The notes under the pieces are model-generated. The model was not told the DNA's origin. It was given only the letters and a program-made list of their open reading frames with translations, and made no database searches. Below are positions 16,603-24,614 of a DNA stretch of 64,000 nt, in pieces. Every line of letters starts with the position of its first letter. Position 1 is the first letter of the stretch. Both the position numbers and the translations under genes were made by a program. The DNA lies in assembly GCA_964649725.1 (NCBI GenBank), contig CAZYTM010000003.1, positions 310,001 through 374,000 of the forward strand, read 5' to 3'. The DNA is from CAZYTM01 sp964649725. GTDB taxonomy: Bacteria > Desulfobacterota > Desulfuromonadia > Geobacterales > Geobacteraceae.

Positions 16603-16992
16603 TTACCCCCTTTTTTTGAATAATCTTTCGATAACATATTTACCGGCTGCCTTGCCACCGGTCATCCAGATGGAAGAGCCCCCCACCAGTCCGGTGACAA
16701 TTCCGACCAGATTATTGATGGTGTGGAGATTGCGGCCGGTATCTCCCAGCGCCTCCATGAAACTTGTCACTTCGCCGCTCTTGCTGGCAAGGTCGTTACT
16801 CAGCTCTTTCAGTTCGGCCAGGGTTTCGCGCAGTTCCTTCAGTGCACTGCTCAACTCACCTTCGGTACAGACCAGGAATTCCCGCATGGCCGATGCAGTA
16901 CGTCTGATCTCGATAATTGCCGGGATCAGGTATGCTGCCAGCACCACCAGTGTAATTGCCGCGACTACCGCGGCCAGGCCGATGATCACCAT
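16603..16992 (-). CDS. DUF948 membrane protein
   Basis: 129 residues: one N-terminal membrane segment (IGLAAVVAAITLVVLAAYLI) and an amphipathic helical region (ELSSALKELRETLAELKELSNDLA), the DUF948 pattern, which is commonly found beside YtxH genes as here. A GGAG stands 7 bases before the ATG. The function of the pair is not established. Confidence 0.82.
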   Translation of the reverse strand: MVIIGLAAVVAAITLVVLAAYLIPAIIEIRRTASAMREFLVCTEGELSSALKELRETLAELKELSNDLASKSGEVTSFMEALGDTGRNLHTINNLVGIVTGLVGGSSIWMTGGKAAGKYVIERLFKKRG

Positions 16993-17283
16993 GCAGAGAC
17001 TCCTTCCAGTCGCAGATAATGTTCAAGTATAAAAGAATTGACGAATAATGCAAGAGCAACCTGGCACTGCAGCGGGACAGAGCAAATATTACCTTCATCC
17101 CGGAGAAGTTCGAGGGAGATCGGATCGGGATATCCGCAGGTCGTGATTAATCTTTAACAGCCTTCGCTGCCAGGGTCAGGTTTTGCATATGGCGATACCT
17201 CCAGATTTCTGTATACCATACAGCTACGCTACGCGCACCTCCAGATTTTACCCAGCACCTTGAATAAAAATATGGGTCGCCCA
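16993..17283. other. Intergenic stretch at the left edge of the accessory region
   Basis: No gene found. It should hold the promoter of the DUF948 gene and is where base composition and gene type change from host-like to accessory. Confidence 0.4.
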
Positions 17284-18021
17284 TTACTTGGTTATGGTTT
17301 CAAGCTGTTCGGGACATTTTATCTGCATAAAATGGATCGGAGGCATCCCGCTGGAAAAACAGTCCCACCCCTGGTCGCGCTTGACAAAGGTGAGGCTGGC
17401 CCCTGCTTTGACTTTGTCAAATTCGCCAAGAACAAGTTTCAGCGAGCTGTTTTCTGCATCATAAATAACCGAGCGGATTCTGTTGGTCTGCTTGTTTGTA
17501 AATCCGGTTTCTGCAAGAGCTTTCGGTGGTTGACCGTTATGCGTTTCAATGTAATTATCAACAGATAATTTGGCCTCGTTTGCCACAGAGAAGACTTCAA
17601 TGATTCTGGATCGGGCCACTTTCTCGCGAAAAAGGGAGAAAGCAGATGAAACAACAAATATCAGGATCAGTGTAAAAATGATATTTATTGTTATTACCAG
17701 CTTCGATGTCTTGATTATGGGTGCCGGAGCCGGGTTCTGCATACGACGGTTCTTGAGGTAATGTTTTAACGGTCTCTGAACCCAGCAGATAAAACTCGGA
17801 ATAAACGCCAGGGCAAAAAAGCCTGTAAGCAGGAGCATGATAGCTATTTCTCTGAAAAGTGCCAATCTGTTGCCATTGATGATTGCGGAAGGGAATGAGG
17901 TGATAATGCCAGAATGCACCGAAAGAAACATCACCGATACCAGCAATACTCCTGTTATCAAGAGGTGGCAAATTCTGTAACACCATAAAATGGCAGATTT
18001 CAGTTTATCAATGGGCCCCAT
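17284..18021 (-). CDS. Membrane protein with a pilin-like C-terminal domain
   Basis: 245 residues, family not recognised. There are about three membrane segments (residues about 15-37, 55-80 and 108-130), then a periplasmic region that resembles the C-terminal half of a type IV pilin: EAKLSVDNYIETHNGQPPKALAE, then IRSVIYDAENSSLKLVLG, then SLTFVKRDQGWDC ending with CPEQ; two Cys could form the pilin-type disulfide. The pilin N-terminal cleavage motif is absent. The stop codon lies beside GTTATGG (17291-17297), a possible attC half-site, so this may be the last gene of the cassette array, though a matching start site was not found. Confidence 0.55.
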   Translation of the reverse strand: MGPIDKLKSAILWCYRICHLLITGVLLVSVMFLSVHSGIITSFPSAIINGNRLALFREIAIMLLLTGFFALAFIPSFICWVQRPLKHYLKNRRMQNPAPAPIIKTSKLVITINIIFTLILIFVVSSAFSLFREKVARSRIIEVFSVANEAKLSVDNYIETHNGQPPKALAETGFTNKQTNRIRSVIYDAENSSLKLVLGEFDKVKAGASLTFVKRDQGWDCFSSGMPPIHFMQIKCPEQLETITK

Positions 18022-18198
18022 GGGTCTCTATCCGATCCTGTCGATGATTCTTTGTTTTTCGCGGTTGATTACATCAGCGCTGCGATTCGACTATTTTGCG
18101 AATTCTAGCATCTTATGCTCTGTTTTGGCACCCATTCAAAAGTCTTTCCCTAAGGGGCAGGCCTGCACTATTGACAGATTCATGCTTGTCGATATTAC

Positions 18199-18252
18199 CA
18201 GCAACGGGTTGGGAGATCATCAATGTCAACGGCTGTATCTACCTGGTTATAC
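18199..18252 (-). other. Degenerate attC
   Basis: GTTATAC at 18246-18252 matches exactly the start 7-mer of the cassette at 18278-18847 (GTATAAC on the plus strand at 18859). The other half is worn: CAGCAAC at 18199 or TGTCAAC at 18224 could be the outer core, and the inner arms are poor. Confidence 0.5.
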
Positions 18253-18277
18253 GTTTCAGTTCGTCTTGTATGGAAAA

Positions 18278-18847
18278 TTAAAAGATTGGAAAATTATCCG
18301 ATTCAAGTACATTTCGATCAGAACATATTTTCCGCCATGCAGTTTGTTGCTCATCTGTAAGAAAATACCCTTGATAGGCAAAATATGAATTCCGCTCGAA
18401 TCCAAAATTAAATCTAAATGGTTTCTTGCCATAAATGCATAGTGTAGTTCCTTCACCTGCACGGCTTAATGTTTGTCGCATTAGTCCTTTGATAGTAATA
18501 AAGTGCCAAGTGTCAATTTCGTCCCAAGTTGCGCAGCGAAACGGACTGATTGTAAGTCCGATTTCAGTAACTATGAATGTACATTTTCGTTCAGTTCCAC
18601 AGATAACAAGAAAGTGGCCTAAAATAAGTAACGCTATAACGGAACAAACTCCTCCGATTGATAGCCATAAAGGTATAAGTGCCTTTATCCTGAACATGCT
18701 TATCAGGAAAAATGCGCCAAAACCATAAAACACCAGATATACGATAAATTTTTGCCAACCAGGCATAGGCTTAAAACGAGAATCCACAACCAACAATCTC
18801 GATCCAGCTAGTATGCGCTCATGGGTTTCAGGTCTTTTTATTATCAT
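18278..18847 (-). CDS. Cassette: two-TM protein with PH-like domain, copy 1
   Basis: 189 residues, no known name. It is a clear paralogue of the cassette at 25165-25734: both open RPE.HERI.(A/S)G and share SRFKPM.GWQ, CATWDEI, GEGTTLCI and NVLESD. Two membrane segments (about 35-55 and 60-85) precede a region (IVTEIGLTISPF ... CATWDEIDTWHF) like the small membrane-anchored bacterial PH domains. Cytoplasmic side of the membrane is likely for the C-terminal part. Function unknown. It starts 11 bases inside its cassette, right after the site at 18859. Confidence 0.7.
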   Translation of the reverse strand: MIIKRPETHERILAGSRLLVVDSRFKPMPGWQKFIVYLVFYGFGAFFLISMFRIKALIPLWLSIGGVCSVIALLILGHFLVICGTERKCTFIVTEIGLTISPFRCATWDEIDTWHFITIKGLMRQTLSRAGEGTTLCIYGKKPFRFNFGFERNSYFAYQGYFLTDEQQTAWRKICSDRNVLESDNFPIF

Positions 18848-18858
18848 GTTTTATTCTC

Positions 18859-18921
18859 GTATAACGTCACAAGGCGATCCGGCGGAGCGTAGCGGAGACC
18901 GCGAACCGCCGCAGGTTGGAT
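18859..18921 (-). other. attC site
   Basis: GTATAAC (18859-18865) to GTTGGAT (18915-18921), 63 bp. GTTGGAT matches exactly the start 7-mer of the 18923-19375 cassette. Confidence 0.9.
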
Positions 18922-18922
18922 T

Positions 18923-19375
18923 TTACCATCTCTCCGGCATCGTTATTTTCTCAGCAAGCAGCTGAATTATCTCGTCGTACCCTTCGATTGTATCCATGAT
19001 ATAGATATTGCCTTGTCTGGATTGAATTACCAAATCTGTTGGTTGGCTGAATGTGCATCGCGAGAATGAGGATACAATCGTATCGTATCTAGTTAAAGTG
19101 ACGTCCTGCCATTCGATAAACCGTTCTTTGTAAGCAGTTTTCATTTTGATGCCATTCTCTAAGATTGTTATCTTTTGTTTTGATTTAGTGTATATGAATA
19201 TCAGCGGAAGGAACGTAAGCAATTGGAAGACGCCCACGAAGGCCCGAATTACTGGATCAAGATCGTGTGTGAATGCAAAATAGGTTAAGAACCATCCTGC
19301 TATCGGAATACAAGCCATTACCGCCAAATCAAAAGAAAAGCTACTCAGCCTATATGAATACTCTTTCTCGCTCAT
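18923..19375 (-). CDS. Cassette: membrane-anchored PH-like protein
   Basis: 150 residues, no known name. Two membrane segments (FDLAVMACIPIAGWFLTYF and AFVGVFQLLTFLPLIFIY) are followed by ITILENGIKMKT ... RFIEWQDVTLTRYD, which has the strand-turn-strand and conserved Trp of bacterial PH-like domains and resembles the plan of the 18278 and 25165 products without close sequence identity. The ATG at 19375 has AAGGA 7 bases upstream; a TTG one codon earlier is less likely. Confidence 0.65.
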   Translation of the reverse strand: MSEKEYSYRLSSFSFDLAVMACIPIAGWFLTYFAFTHDLDPVIRAFVGVFQLLTFLPLIFIYTKSKQKITILENGIKMKTAYKERFIEWQDVTLTRYDTIVSSFSRCTFSQPTDLVIQSRQGNIYIMDTIEGYDEIIQLLAEKITMPERW

Positions 19376-19395
19376 CAATCAGTCCTTCATTTGTA

Positions 19396-19454
19396 ATCCA
19401 ACGTCGTGGGGGCGTAGACTTATCGCGTCGACCGACTGCCGCGCTTAGTTGGGC
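19396..19454 (-). other. attC site
   Basis: ATCCAAC (19396-19402) to GTTGGGC (19448-19454), 59 bp. The stop codon of the 19445-19834 gene falls inside it, as is common in cassettes. Confidence 0.9.
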
Positions 19455-19834
19455 TGGTTGTTTTCATTGGTCTCTTTCTTTGCTTTCATGGCTTTTACTC
19501 GCCACTTTTCTTCTTCAGATCCACTCCAGTCGAAGTAGTAGTAAGTCAACGAGAGCACTATCATTTGGGTCATAATAATTTCCGAAAGCAGATACCAGCT
19601 TTTCTTGTACAGCAATGCGTAAATGACTCCAAACATTAGAATTCCTGCCAGAATCCAATCAACTTTTAGTGTTTTCTTTCTGAATATGTACACGAGACCA
19701 CTTGTAATGATTGCTAGTGTGTAAATCACAGCCAGACCTGAAATGCCGTCACGCATAAAAAGAAAATTATAGTACAAAATCACTATCAAGATATTGATAC
19801 CAATCGACGCTAGATAATTCACAATATTTCTCAT
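19445..19834 (-). CDS. Cassette: four-TM protein of unknown function
   Basis: 129 residues, not recognised. About four membrane segments (residues about 8-26, 33-51, 60-76, 82-103) are followed by a charged tail (EEEKWRVKAMKAKKETNENN). Its stop lies inside the attC at 19396-19454. The start side of this cassette has lost its clear core site. Confidence 0.6.
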   Translation of the reverse strand: MRNIVNYLASIGINILIVILYYNFLFMRDGISGLAVIYTLAIITSGLVYIFRKKTLKVDWILAGILMFGVIYALLYKKSWYLLSEIIMTQMIVLSLTYYYFDWSGSEEEKWRVKAMKAKKETNENNQPN

Positions 19835-19929
19835 GGCACCACTTTATCAGGATCTTAAAACAATAGAGGTGTCTACCTGTGACAATGGCATGGGTGGAGA
19901 CCTGATACCTACATGTTCCCCTCTGTCTG

Positions 19930-19936
19930 GTTATGC
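19930..19936 (-). other. attC half-site
   Basis: GTTATGC preceded by CTGTCTG, the same context as the core at 25154 (CTGTCTGGTTATAC). It fits the start of the 19931-20473 cassette (GCATAAT at 20484) with one change. The other half of this site, toward 19840, is not recognisable. Confidence 0.5.
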
Positions 19937-20473
19937 GTTGCCGTTTTGCTCTTGTGTCTTGCACGGATGATTTGCTTCATATTCCGTCTTAAATTCCTGC
20001 GCCCATGCAACCCAAGTAGCATCTAAATAATCGAACTCGACAGTGTCCTCAATATAATCATCTGATACAAAGTTACTGGTAGACCGTAATGCTTTTCTGG
20101 AAAAATCAGTAATTTGCGGATATATTTCAGTCATCGTTTTGGGCTTGCATGCCAATGCACGAGACACATACTCATATGTTAATTCTTCATTTCCTCGGGG
20201 ATGGTAGATTGACGCCAGCAATTGAAGTGTTTTGTAGTGGGTGTGATTTATCTGTAATGCCTCTTTAGCTGCCACTATTGCTGATTCTTGATTGCCGAGC
20301 ATTTTCTGACAAACTCCAATACCACAATAGGCATCTGCCAAATGATTCCCTGAATCAACGATCTTCTGATACATCGCTAATGCCTTTTTATAATCCCCTT
20401 TTTCGTCAACAATCCACTTTGCTCTAAAAAGCAGAAAATTTATCTTCATGCTGACTGGTTTTTCATTTTTCAT
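19931..20473 (-). CDS. Cassette: TPR-containing soluble protein
   Basis: 180 residues. Residues about 28-100 form TPR-like helical pairs (GDYKKALAMYQKIVDSGNHLADAYCGIGVCQKMLGN, then AIVAAKEALQINHTHYKTLQLLASIY). The C-terminal 60 residues are acidic and unrecognised. Probably a protein-interaction adaptor in the cytoplasm; partner unknown. The stop codon overlaps the half-site at 19930. Confidence 0.65.
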   Translation of the reverse strand: MKNEKPVSMKINFLLFRAKWIVDEKGDYKKALAMYQKIVDSGNHLADAYCGIGVCQKMLGNQESAIVAAKEALQINHTHYKTLQLLASIYHPRGNEELTYEYVSRALACKPKTMTEIYPQITDFSRKALRSTSNFVSDDYIEDTVEFDYLDATWVAWAQEFKTEYEANHPCKTQEQNGNA

Positions 20474-20483
20474 ATTTATTCTC

Positions 20484-20537
20484 GCATAATATTGTAGAGC
20501 AAAGCAGCGGAGCGAAGCGTGCTGCTGCGCTTGGATG
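20484..20537 (-). other. Mutated attC
   Basis: GCATAAT (20484-20490) and GCTGCTGCGCTTGGATGG keep the shape of the attC at 21975 (GCTGCTGCGCTTGGTTGG), but both core triplets are changed (AAC to AAT, GTT to CTT), so recombination here is probably lost. Confidence 0.55.
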
Positions 20538-20548
20538 GCCTTTATGCC

Positions 20549-20682
20549 TCAATTCGATTTACTTTTGATTTTTGATAGTGACCAAGCTGCCAAACCAGCA
20601 CCGATGATGATGAGGAGCAATCCGTCTGCACTCACACCTATCGCCGTCGTAATAAAGCCTAACTTCTCCTTATATGAAACGT
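20549..20682 (-). pseudogene. Remnant of a small membrane-protein cassette
   Basis: Minus-strand frame ending at 20549 reads VSYKEKLGFITTAIGVSADG then a hydrophobic segment (LLLIIIGAGLAAW) and a basic tail. It is cut on its 5' side by the REP-type element whose terminal repeat begins at 20683. GCCTAAC at 20657-20663 may be the original cassette start, in which case only a very short gene from a GTG existed. Confidence 0.35.
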
Positions 20683-21414
20683 AATAAGGGGACAGGCACC
20701 TATTACTCTTTCCTTTTCCGTCCCTTTTGCCATCCTCGTCGCCTTACTGTGGACTCAAGCCCCAGTTTCACGCACATTTCTTCTAGCCAGCTTTCGTGTC
20801 CAAGGGGCGTTTGACGATTGACACTGTTCCTAACCTTTTCTATTTCTGCATCTGTAAGTGGTGTGTCCACAAAAGCTGCCCAATCTCCAGGTAGAGCTAT
20901 GGGTAAGGGATCGGGTTGTAGTTCATCCGTTGCCGCAATTCGTCCTTGAAACGATGACCATTGCCATTGCCCAACTGTTGGCGCCAGCAGTGCTCTCACC
21001 GGGTTTCCTTCAATGTAGCGGGTTACGGTCAAAAGATGATCATCGTCCTGAACAATAAAACTCTTGTACCTCCCTTGCCACACATGTCCGCTGGTGCCGT
21101 AATGTTTGTGATAACGGCGAACATGGGTAGTCATAAGCCACTGCATCCATTTATTCAGAAGGTCAGCCTCTACAGGTTGAACGAGTAAGTGAAAGTGATT
21201 GGGCATTATGCACCACGCAAGCAGCTTGACTGAGTATTTTCCCCGCGCCTGCAAAAGCAAGTCTACAAAGGCTTGATAGTCAGTATCTTTGTGAAAGATC
21301 TGCTGTCTGCCGTTGCCTCTATTGATCAGATGATAGCAGTTATTGTCAGCTAATGGCCTGGCTATCCTTGGCACTGTCAATTTCCTTTCCTAATTTGGTG
21401 CCTGTCCCCTTATT
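20683..21414 (-). mobile_element. REP-associated transposase element
   Basis: A 732-bp element bounded by perfect 18-bp inverted repeats, AATAAGGGGACAGGCACC at 20683-20700 and its complement at 21397-21414, with one transposase gene inside. It lies in the cassette array, has removed or disrupted an attC, and supplies the last codons and stop of the adjoining gene at 21390. Confidence 0.88.
20703..21380 (-). CDS. REP-associated tyrosine transposase (Y1, IS200-like)
   Basis: 225 residues of the TnpA-REP/RAYT family. The HUH motif is HFHLLV within WCIMPNHFHLLVQPVE, the catalytic Tyr is in TVTRYIEGNPVRA, and the N-terminus has YHLINRGNGRQ and the family's YKSF block. These enzymes cut and join single-stranded DNA at REP hairpins. 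The flanking 18-bp inverted repeats are its likely substrates. Stop and start lie within 3 and 17 bases of the repeats. Confidence 0.92.
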   Translation of the reverse strand: MTVPRIARPLADNNCYHLINRGNGRQQIFHKDTDYQAFVDLLLQARGKYSVKLLAWCIMPNHFHLLVQPVEADLLNKWMQWLMTTHVRRYHKHYGTSGHVWQGRYKSFIVQDDDHLLTVTRYIEGNPVRALLAPTVGQWQWSSFQGRIAATDELQPDPLPIALPGDWAAFVDTPLTDAEIEKVRNSVNRQTPLGHESWLEEMCVKLGLESTVRRRGWQKGRKRKE

Positions 21415-21962
21415 CCCTTCTTTAACAGATAGTCTTCGGCCTTCTTATAACCACCACAAAATTCATCTTCCCAACTATCGTTTGTCCACCATGCTTTAGT
21501 TCTTTGTGCAGTAACCTGACGACCGTGTGCAAGAACATTTCTAAGTTGAAATAAGACAGTGATTCCCTCCCAGTTTTTAAATGATCGCAGTTTAGAGGGA
21601 GTCCTCATATATGAAAGCAACTCAATTATGGAATCAAATCCATCAACGCCAGTAATGCGCTCAATTCTGGCATCTAAATCTTCAGTTACTTTATTTATGA
21701 ATATGGCATGAGTTCTTCTTTTGTAGAAGTCTTCTATAACAATACTATTCAGAACTATGTTGCGATTGGCTAATAATTCCTTTATCTCATGCTCCAATCT
21801 TCCCTCAATATAGCAAGCCGTGTTAATGATCAATGAGATATTGATTCCTATCCGTTCGTCATGATTCCGTTTTGATAGGCAATTCCGACTCTTCAATAAG
21901 TAATCGATATGTTTAAGCTGATATTCCCAAATCGTATTTTTGATTATTTCTTTAATTGCCAT
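21390..21962 (-). CDS. Cassette: soluble helical protein, C-terminus altered by insertion
   Basis: About 190 residues, not recognised with certainty. It opens MAIKEIIKNTIWEYQLKHID and has a helical middle and the motif LRNVLAHGRQVTA, which recalls HEPN-like or abortive-infection-type RNA-binding proteins (R...H pattern), but this is weak. The last residues (GIRGQAPN) are encoded by the terminal repeat of the transposase element, so the true C-terminus is lost. Without the element the frame would probably have ended a few codons further. The ATG at 21962 fits the cassette layout, 13 bases from the attC at 21975. Confidence 0.6.
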   Translation of the reverse strand: MAIKEIIKNTIWEYQLKHIDYLLKSRNCLSKRNHDERIGINISLIINTACYIEGRLEHEIKELLANRNIVLNSIVIEDFYKRRTHAIFINKVTEDLDARIERITGVDGFDSIIELLSYMRTPSKLRSFKNWEGITVLFQLRNVLAHGRQVTAQRTKAWWTNDSWEDEFCGGYKKAEDYLLKKGIRGQAPN

Positions 21963-21974
21963 TTTTCCCCCTCT

Positions 21975-22025
21975 GCCCAACGGTTGTGAGCACAGCGGGG
22001 TCACCGCTGCTGCGCTTGGTTGGGC
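21975..22025 (-). other. attC site
   Basis: GCCCAAC (21975-21981) to GTTGGGC (22019-22025), 51 bp, with the inner hairpin AGCGGgGTCACCGCT. The stop of the 22001 gene is inside it. Confidence 0.92.
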
Positions 22026-23545
22026 TCTACTCTCTTGGGTAGACTGTATTCGATGATTCCATCCATGCCGCCTACCAAAAGCTTTTCTCCATTTCCATCT
22101 GCTTGTGGCACAGATAGAATTGAGCTCAATTTCTTCATTTCTTCTTGCCAGACGAGGCGCCCTTTAGGATCAAAAATCAGCAATACTGAGCGAGGATAAC
22201 CGGAGCTGCCATGACTCATTACAGCCAGATATGGCTGTTCGTTCGCATTAAATAGCACTGCAGTACCTTCGGGTCCGTGATAGGGTCTGAAAGAAGTGTC
22301 TTTGATTAAATATCTCAATACTTCTTTTCCGTTTGAATCCAAGACCCCCAACGAACTTCCAGCCCCTACGAGCAGGTGACCGCGGGTCGGCCAAGCAACT
22401 TCTTCGACGTATGAGCCCCATTCAGGAATTTTTATGGTCTTTCGGGACTTGCCGTTCAAGTCGTAGAGATTAATCTCTTGCGATTTGCCATAGCCGGTTT
22501 GTGCAACCGGCAGTTGTTCTCCATCCGATGTTATATATGTGCCGATTCCTGATAAACCCAGTTTGGCACTCCACAATACTTTGCCGTCAATATCGTGGCA
22601 ATCCATTCGTTCATTGTTGTGATAAGCAAAGAATGTTGGGGTGTTAGTTGAAGTCTGGATTGGCACAAGACGCGTGAATCCAGTTGCCTTCAATCTCCAC
22701 AGTATATGTCCACGGCTGTCAGCAAGGCCGTCACTGGAGGATACGAGCACGTTTCCCTTACCGTCAGGGACCAGATAAGGATACATATGCACACAGCCAT
22801 CACACGCATCCTGTTTAAACTCGGATTTTGATTTGATCGTGTAGGCAATTGGATCAAGCAACGTAATCTCCGATTTGCCAAGCACTGCGACCTCATCCCC
22901 ACGGTCCTTATCAAAGCTGCCAAGTGCCAGCGCTTCAACTCGTCCTTCTGGGGGATTCGAATAAACAATCCGTTTTGAAAATGAGATTTCCTTTACTGAA
23001 ACGACCGGAAAACGGGCCTCGCGTACCGATGTGGTACGTGATTTATAAACGGCGGGACCCATGCCAGCTATAATTGCAGTTGCCAATACAATCCAACGCA
23101 ACCATGTGCGATCCCGCTCGCCTTTGATAATTGCATTTATAATAAACCCTACAACCCATCCAACAAAGATCGCTCCGACTCCATAGATTGGAATAAAGAC
23201 CAACCCTATCGCGGCGGTGGAGCTGGATCGTAAATTGATTGTTCCGTGTGCAAACAGAAAGAAGGCTACTCCAGCAGCCAGTGCGAACCAAAATGCCAGT
23301 GGTTTTTTCTTGCTTCCTTTTCCAAGACCATACAGCACTCCGCCAGGAATCAGGTTGAACGCAGAGAAGAACAAAAGGCCACCAATTCCGGGGATATAGT
23401 CTGTAAACCATTCCCATCCGCGGAACGGTACACTTGGAAGGCGAGCTATGAAAGGAGTTAACGCCGCAACTAACAGGCAGAACAGGAGAAGGTTCCTCGG
23501 TAACTGAACAGTGGGCTGGCTTGATTTGTCGTTATCTGTTGTCAT
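22001..23545 (-). CDS. Cassette: membrane protein with C-terminal beta-propeller
   Basis: About 514 residues, very large for a cassette. Four membrane segments in residues about 15-165 are followed by a region of repeated blades (GKVLWSAKLGLSG, GKEVLRYLIKD, GRLVWQEEMKKLSS, EKLLVGGMDGIIEY) like PQQ/WD-type propellers. It could be a sensor or scaffold at the membrane; no function can be named. The frame is open to a TTG at 23560 inside the attC core, but the ATG at 23545 (MTTDNDK) fits better. It ends inside the attC at 21975. Confidence 0.65.
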   Translation of the reverse strand: MTTDNDKSSQPTVQLPRNLLLFCLLVAALTPFIARLPSVPFRGWEWFTDYIPGIGGLLFFSAFNLIPGGVLYGLGKGSKKKPLAFWFALAAGVAFFLFAHGTINLRSSSTAAIGLVFIPIYGVGAIFVGWVVGFIINAIIKGERDRTWLRWIVLATAIIAGMGPAVYKSRTTSVREARFPVVSVKEISFSKRIVYSNPPEGRVEALALGSFDKDRGDEVAVLGKSEITLLDPIAYTIKSKSEFKQDACDGCVHMYPYLVPDGKGNVLVSSSDGLADSRGHILWRLKATGFTRLVPIQTSTNTPTFFAYHNNERMDCHDIDGKVLWSAKLGLSGIGTYITSDGEQLPVAQTGYGKSQEINLYDLNGKSRKTIKIPEWGSYVEEVAWPTRGHLLVGAGSSLGVLDSNGKEVLRYLIKDTSFRPYHGPEGTAVLFNANEQPYLAVMSHGSSGYPRSVLLIFDPKGRLVWQEEMKKLSSILSVPQADGNGEKLLVGGMDGIIEYSLPKRVEPNQAQQR

Positions 23546-23554
23546 TTTTTTCTC

Positions 23555-23617
23555 GCTCAACGGGGTCCGGCCTTGACCGGCGGCGTCAGCCGTCCGCGTC
23601 TTAGGCCGTGGTTAGGC
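23555..23617 (-). other. attC site
   Basis: GCTCAAC (23555-23561) to GTTAGGC (23611-23617), 63 bp. Apart from its core 7-mers it differs from the site at 25749 by only a few bases. Confidence 0.93.
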
Positions 23618-23638
23618 ATTTCTTTTAGGTTTTCTCTC

Positions 23639-23944
23639 TCACAGGAGCGATACAAGCTCGCTTATAACTATGATACCTATCACTGTACCAGCAAAATACA
23701 GTATTAAACTCATTATTGTTGTTCTGCTTCCATGTTTACTTGATTTAGACCTAGCTGTTCTTATTCCTTCCAATATGCAAGTGACAGTCAAGAGCGCCGT
23801 AATGATAATGGAGGCGTATATCATTGGAGTCTGGCGTCCTGATGCCATCGAAACGGCAAATGAGATCAGAATAATCGCCAGTGATATTTCTGCAGAGTAA
23901 TACGGTGTGCGATGATAGGTGAGTTTCAACTTTTTATTGTTCAT
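23639..23944 (-). CDS. Cassette: small three-TM protein
   Basis: 101 residues, not recognised. Three hydrophobic segments (ISLAIILISFAVSMA, MIYASIIITALLTVTCIL, MSLILYFAGTVIGIIVI) separated by short basic loops. Its start 7-mer (GTTAGGC on the minus strand) matches its attC exactly. Confidence 0.6.
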   Translation of the reverse strand: MNNKKLKLTYHRTPYYSAEISLAIILISFAVSMASGRQTPMIYASIIITALLTVTCILEGIRTARSKSSKHGSRTTIMSLILYFAGTVIGIIVISELVSLL

Positions 23945-23954
23945 TTCATTTTCT

Positions 23955-24007
23955 GCCTAACGGGGCTGAGGGTGTGCGGTCTTGACCGCACCACCCGATG
24001 GTTGGTG
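23955..24007 (-). other. attC site
   Basis: GCCTAAC (23955-23961) to GTTGGTG (24001-24007), 53 bp, inner hairpin GTGCGGTCttgaCCGCAC. Confidence 0.93.
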
Positions 24008-24011
24008 ATGA

Positions 24012-24548
24012 CTATTTGAAACCACCTCGCTCGACTTTTACGAATGCTTGTAGCGGCTGTTTCAATGATGTGTTTTGACAGGTGATGTCTAATTCCAAAG
24101 GAAGCGAATCAGCAGGCACACTAAACCAGTATATTTTTGTTGGTTGTTGATCAAAAAAGTAGAAGTTATTGTCATTTAGGCCGTTGCTTGACTTGATCAT
24201 CTGGGAAATTTGTTTTGAAGGGGCTTCTTGCAAAGTCTTTCCGTTGTAACTCACACGAAATGAAAACGTTCCGTTCAATGCCTCTTGAGGTAACTCCGTC
24301 GGCACAACAAGAAACACACTGTATTCTTTGCCCTTAGGTAGTCCAGTGAGCTTGTATTTCTTGTCTATGCCCTTTGACATGTCGAATGGAGGCAACTTTA
24401 CTCTCCAACCGCTTGTTCCCAGCGGAGGTCCTGGTAAAAATTCAATTTCTCCCTCGCCCTTGTAATTTCTCGCCTTAGTTCGTTCCAGATTGCAAAATGC
24501 CAGTAAGAGAACGACAGCGCATAAGATGCCAAAAAATATTTTTCTCAT
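24012..24548 (-). CDS. Cassette: exported protein of unknown function
   Basis: About 178 residues. The N-terminus MRKIFFGILCAVVLLLAFCNLERTKA is a signal sequence; LAFC could be a weak lipobox. The rest is beta-rich (GSGW-like strands, YSVFLVVPTEL, FRVSYNGKTLQEAP) and unrecognised. The frame extends upstream to 24617 through the attC; the ATG at 24548 is the only start that gives a signal peptide. Confidence 0.6.
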   Translation of the reverse strand: MRKIFFGILCAVVLLLAFCNLERTKARNYKGEGEIEFLPGPPLGTSGWRVKLPPFDMSKGIDKKYKLTGLPKGKEYSVFLVVPTELPQEALNGTFSFRVSYNGKTLQEAPSKQISQMIKSSNGLNDNNFYFFDQQPTKIYWFSVPADSLPLELDITCQNTSLKQPLQAFVKVERGGFK

Positions 24549-24556
24549 TTTTATCT

Positions 24557-24614
24557 CACCAACGTCACAAGGCTGACCGGCCGGCTTTTGGGCCGGTCGT
24601 GCCGCTAGTTGAGT
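24557..24614 (-). other. attC site
   Basis: CACCAAC (24555-24563 region) to GTTGAGT (24608-24614), about 58 bp, inner hairpin GACCGGCCggctttTGGGCCGGTC. The first base of the left core is C instead of a purine, but it matches the 24001 core of the same cassette. Confidence 0.88.
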
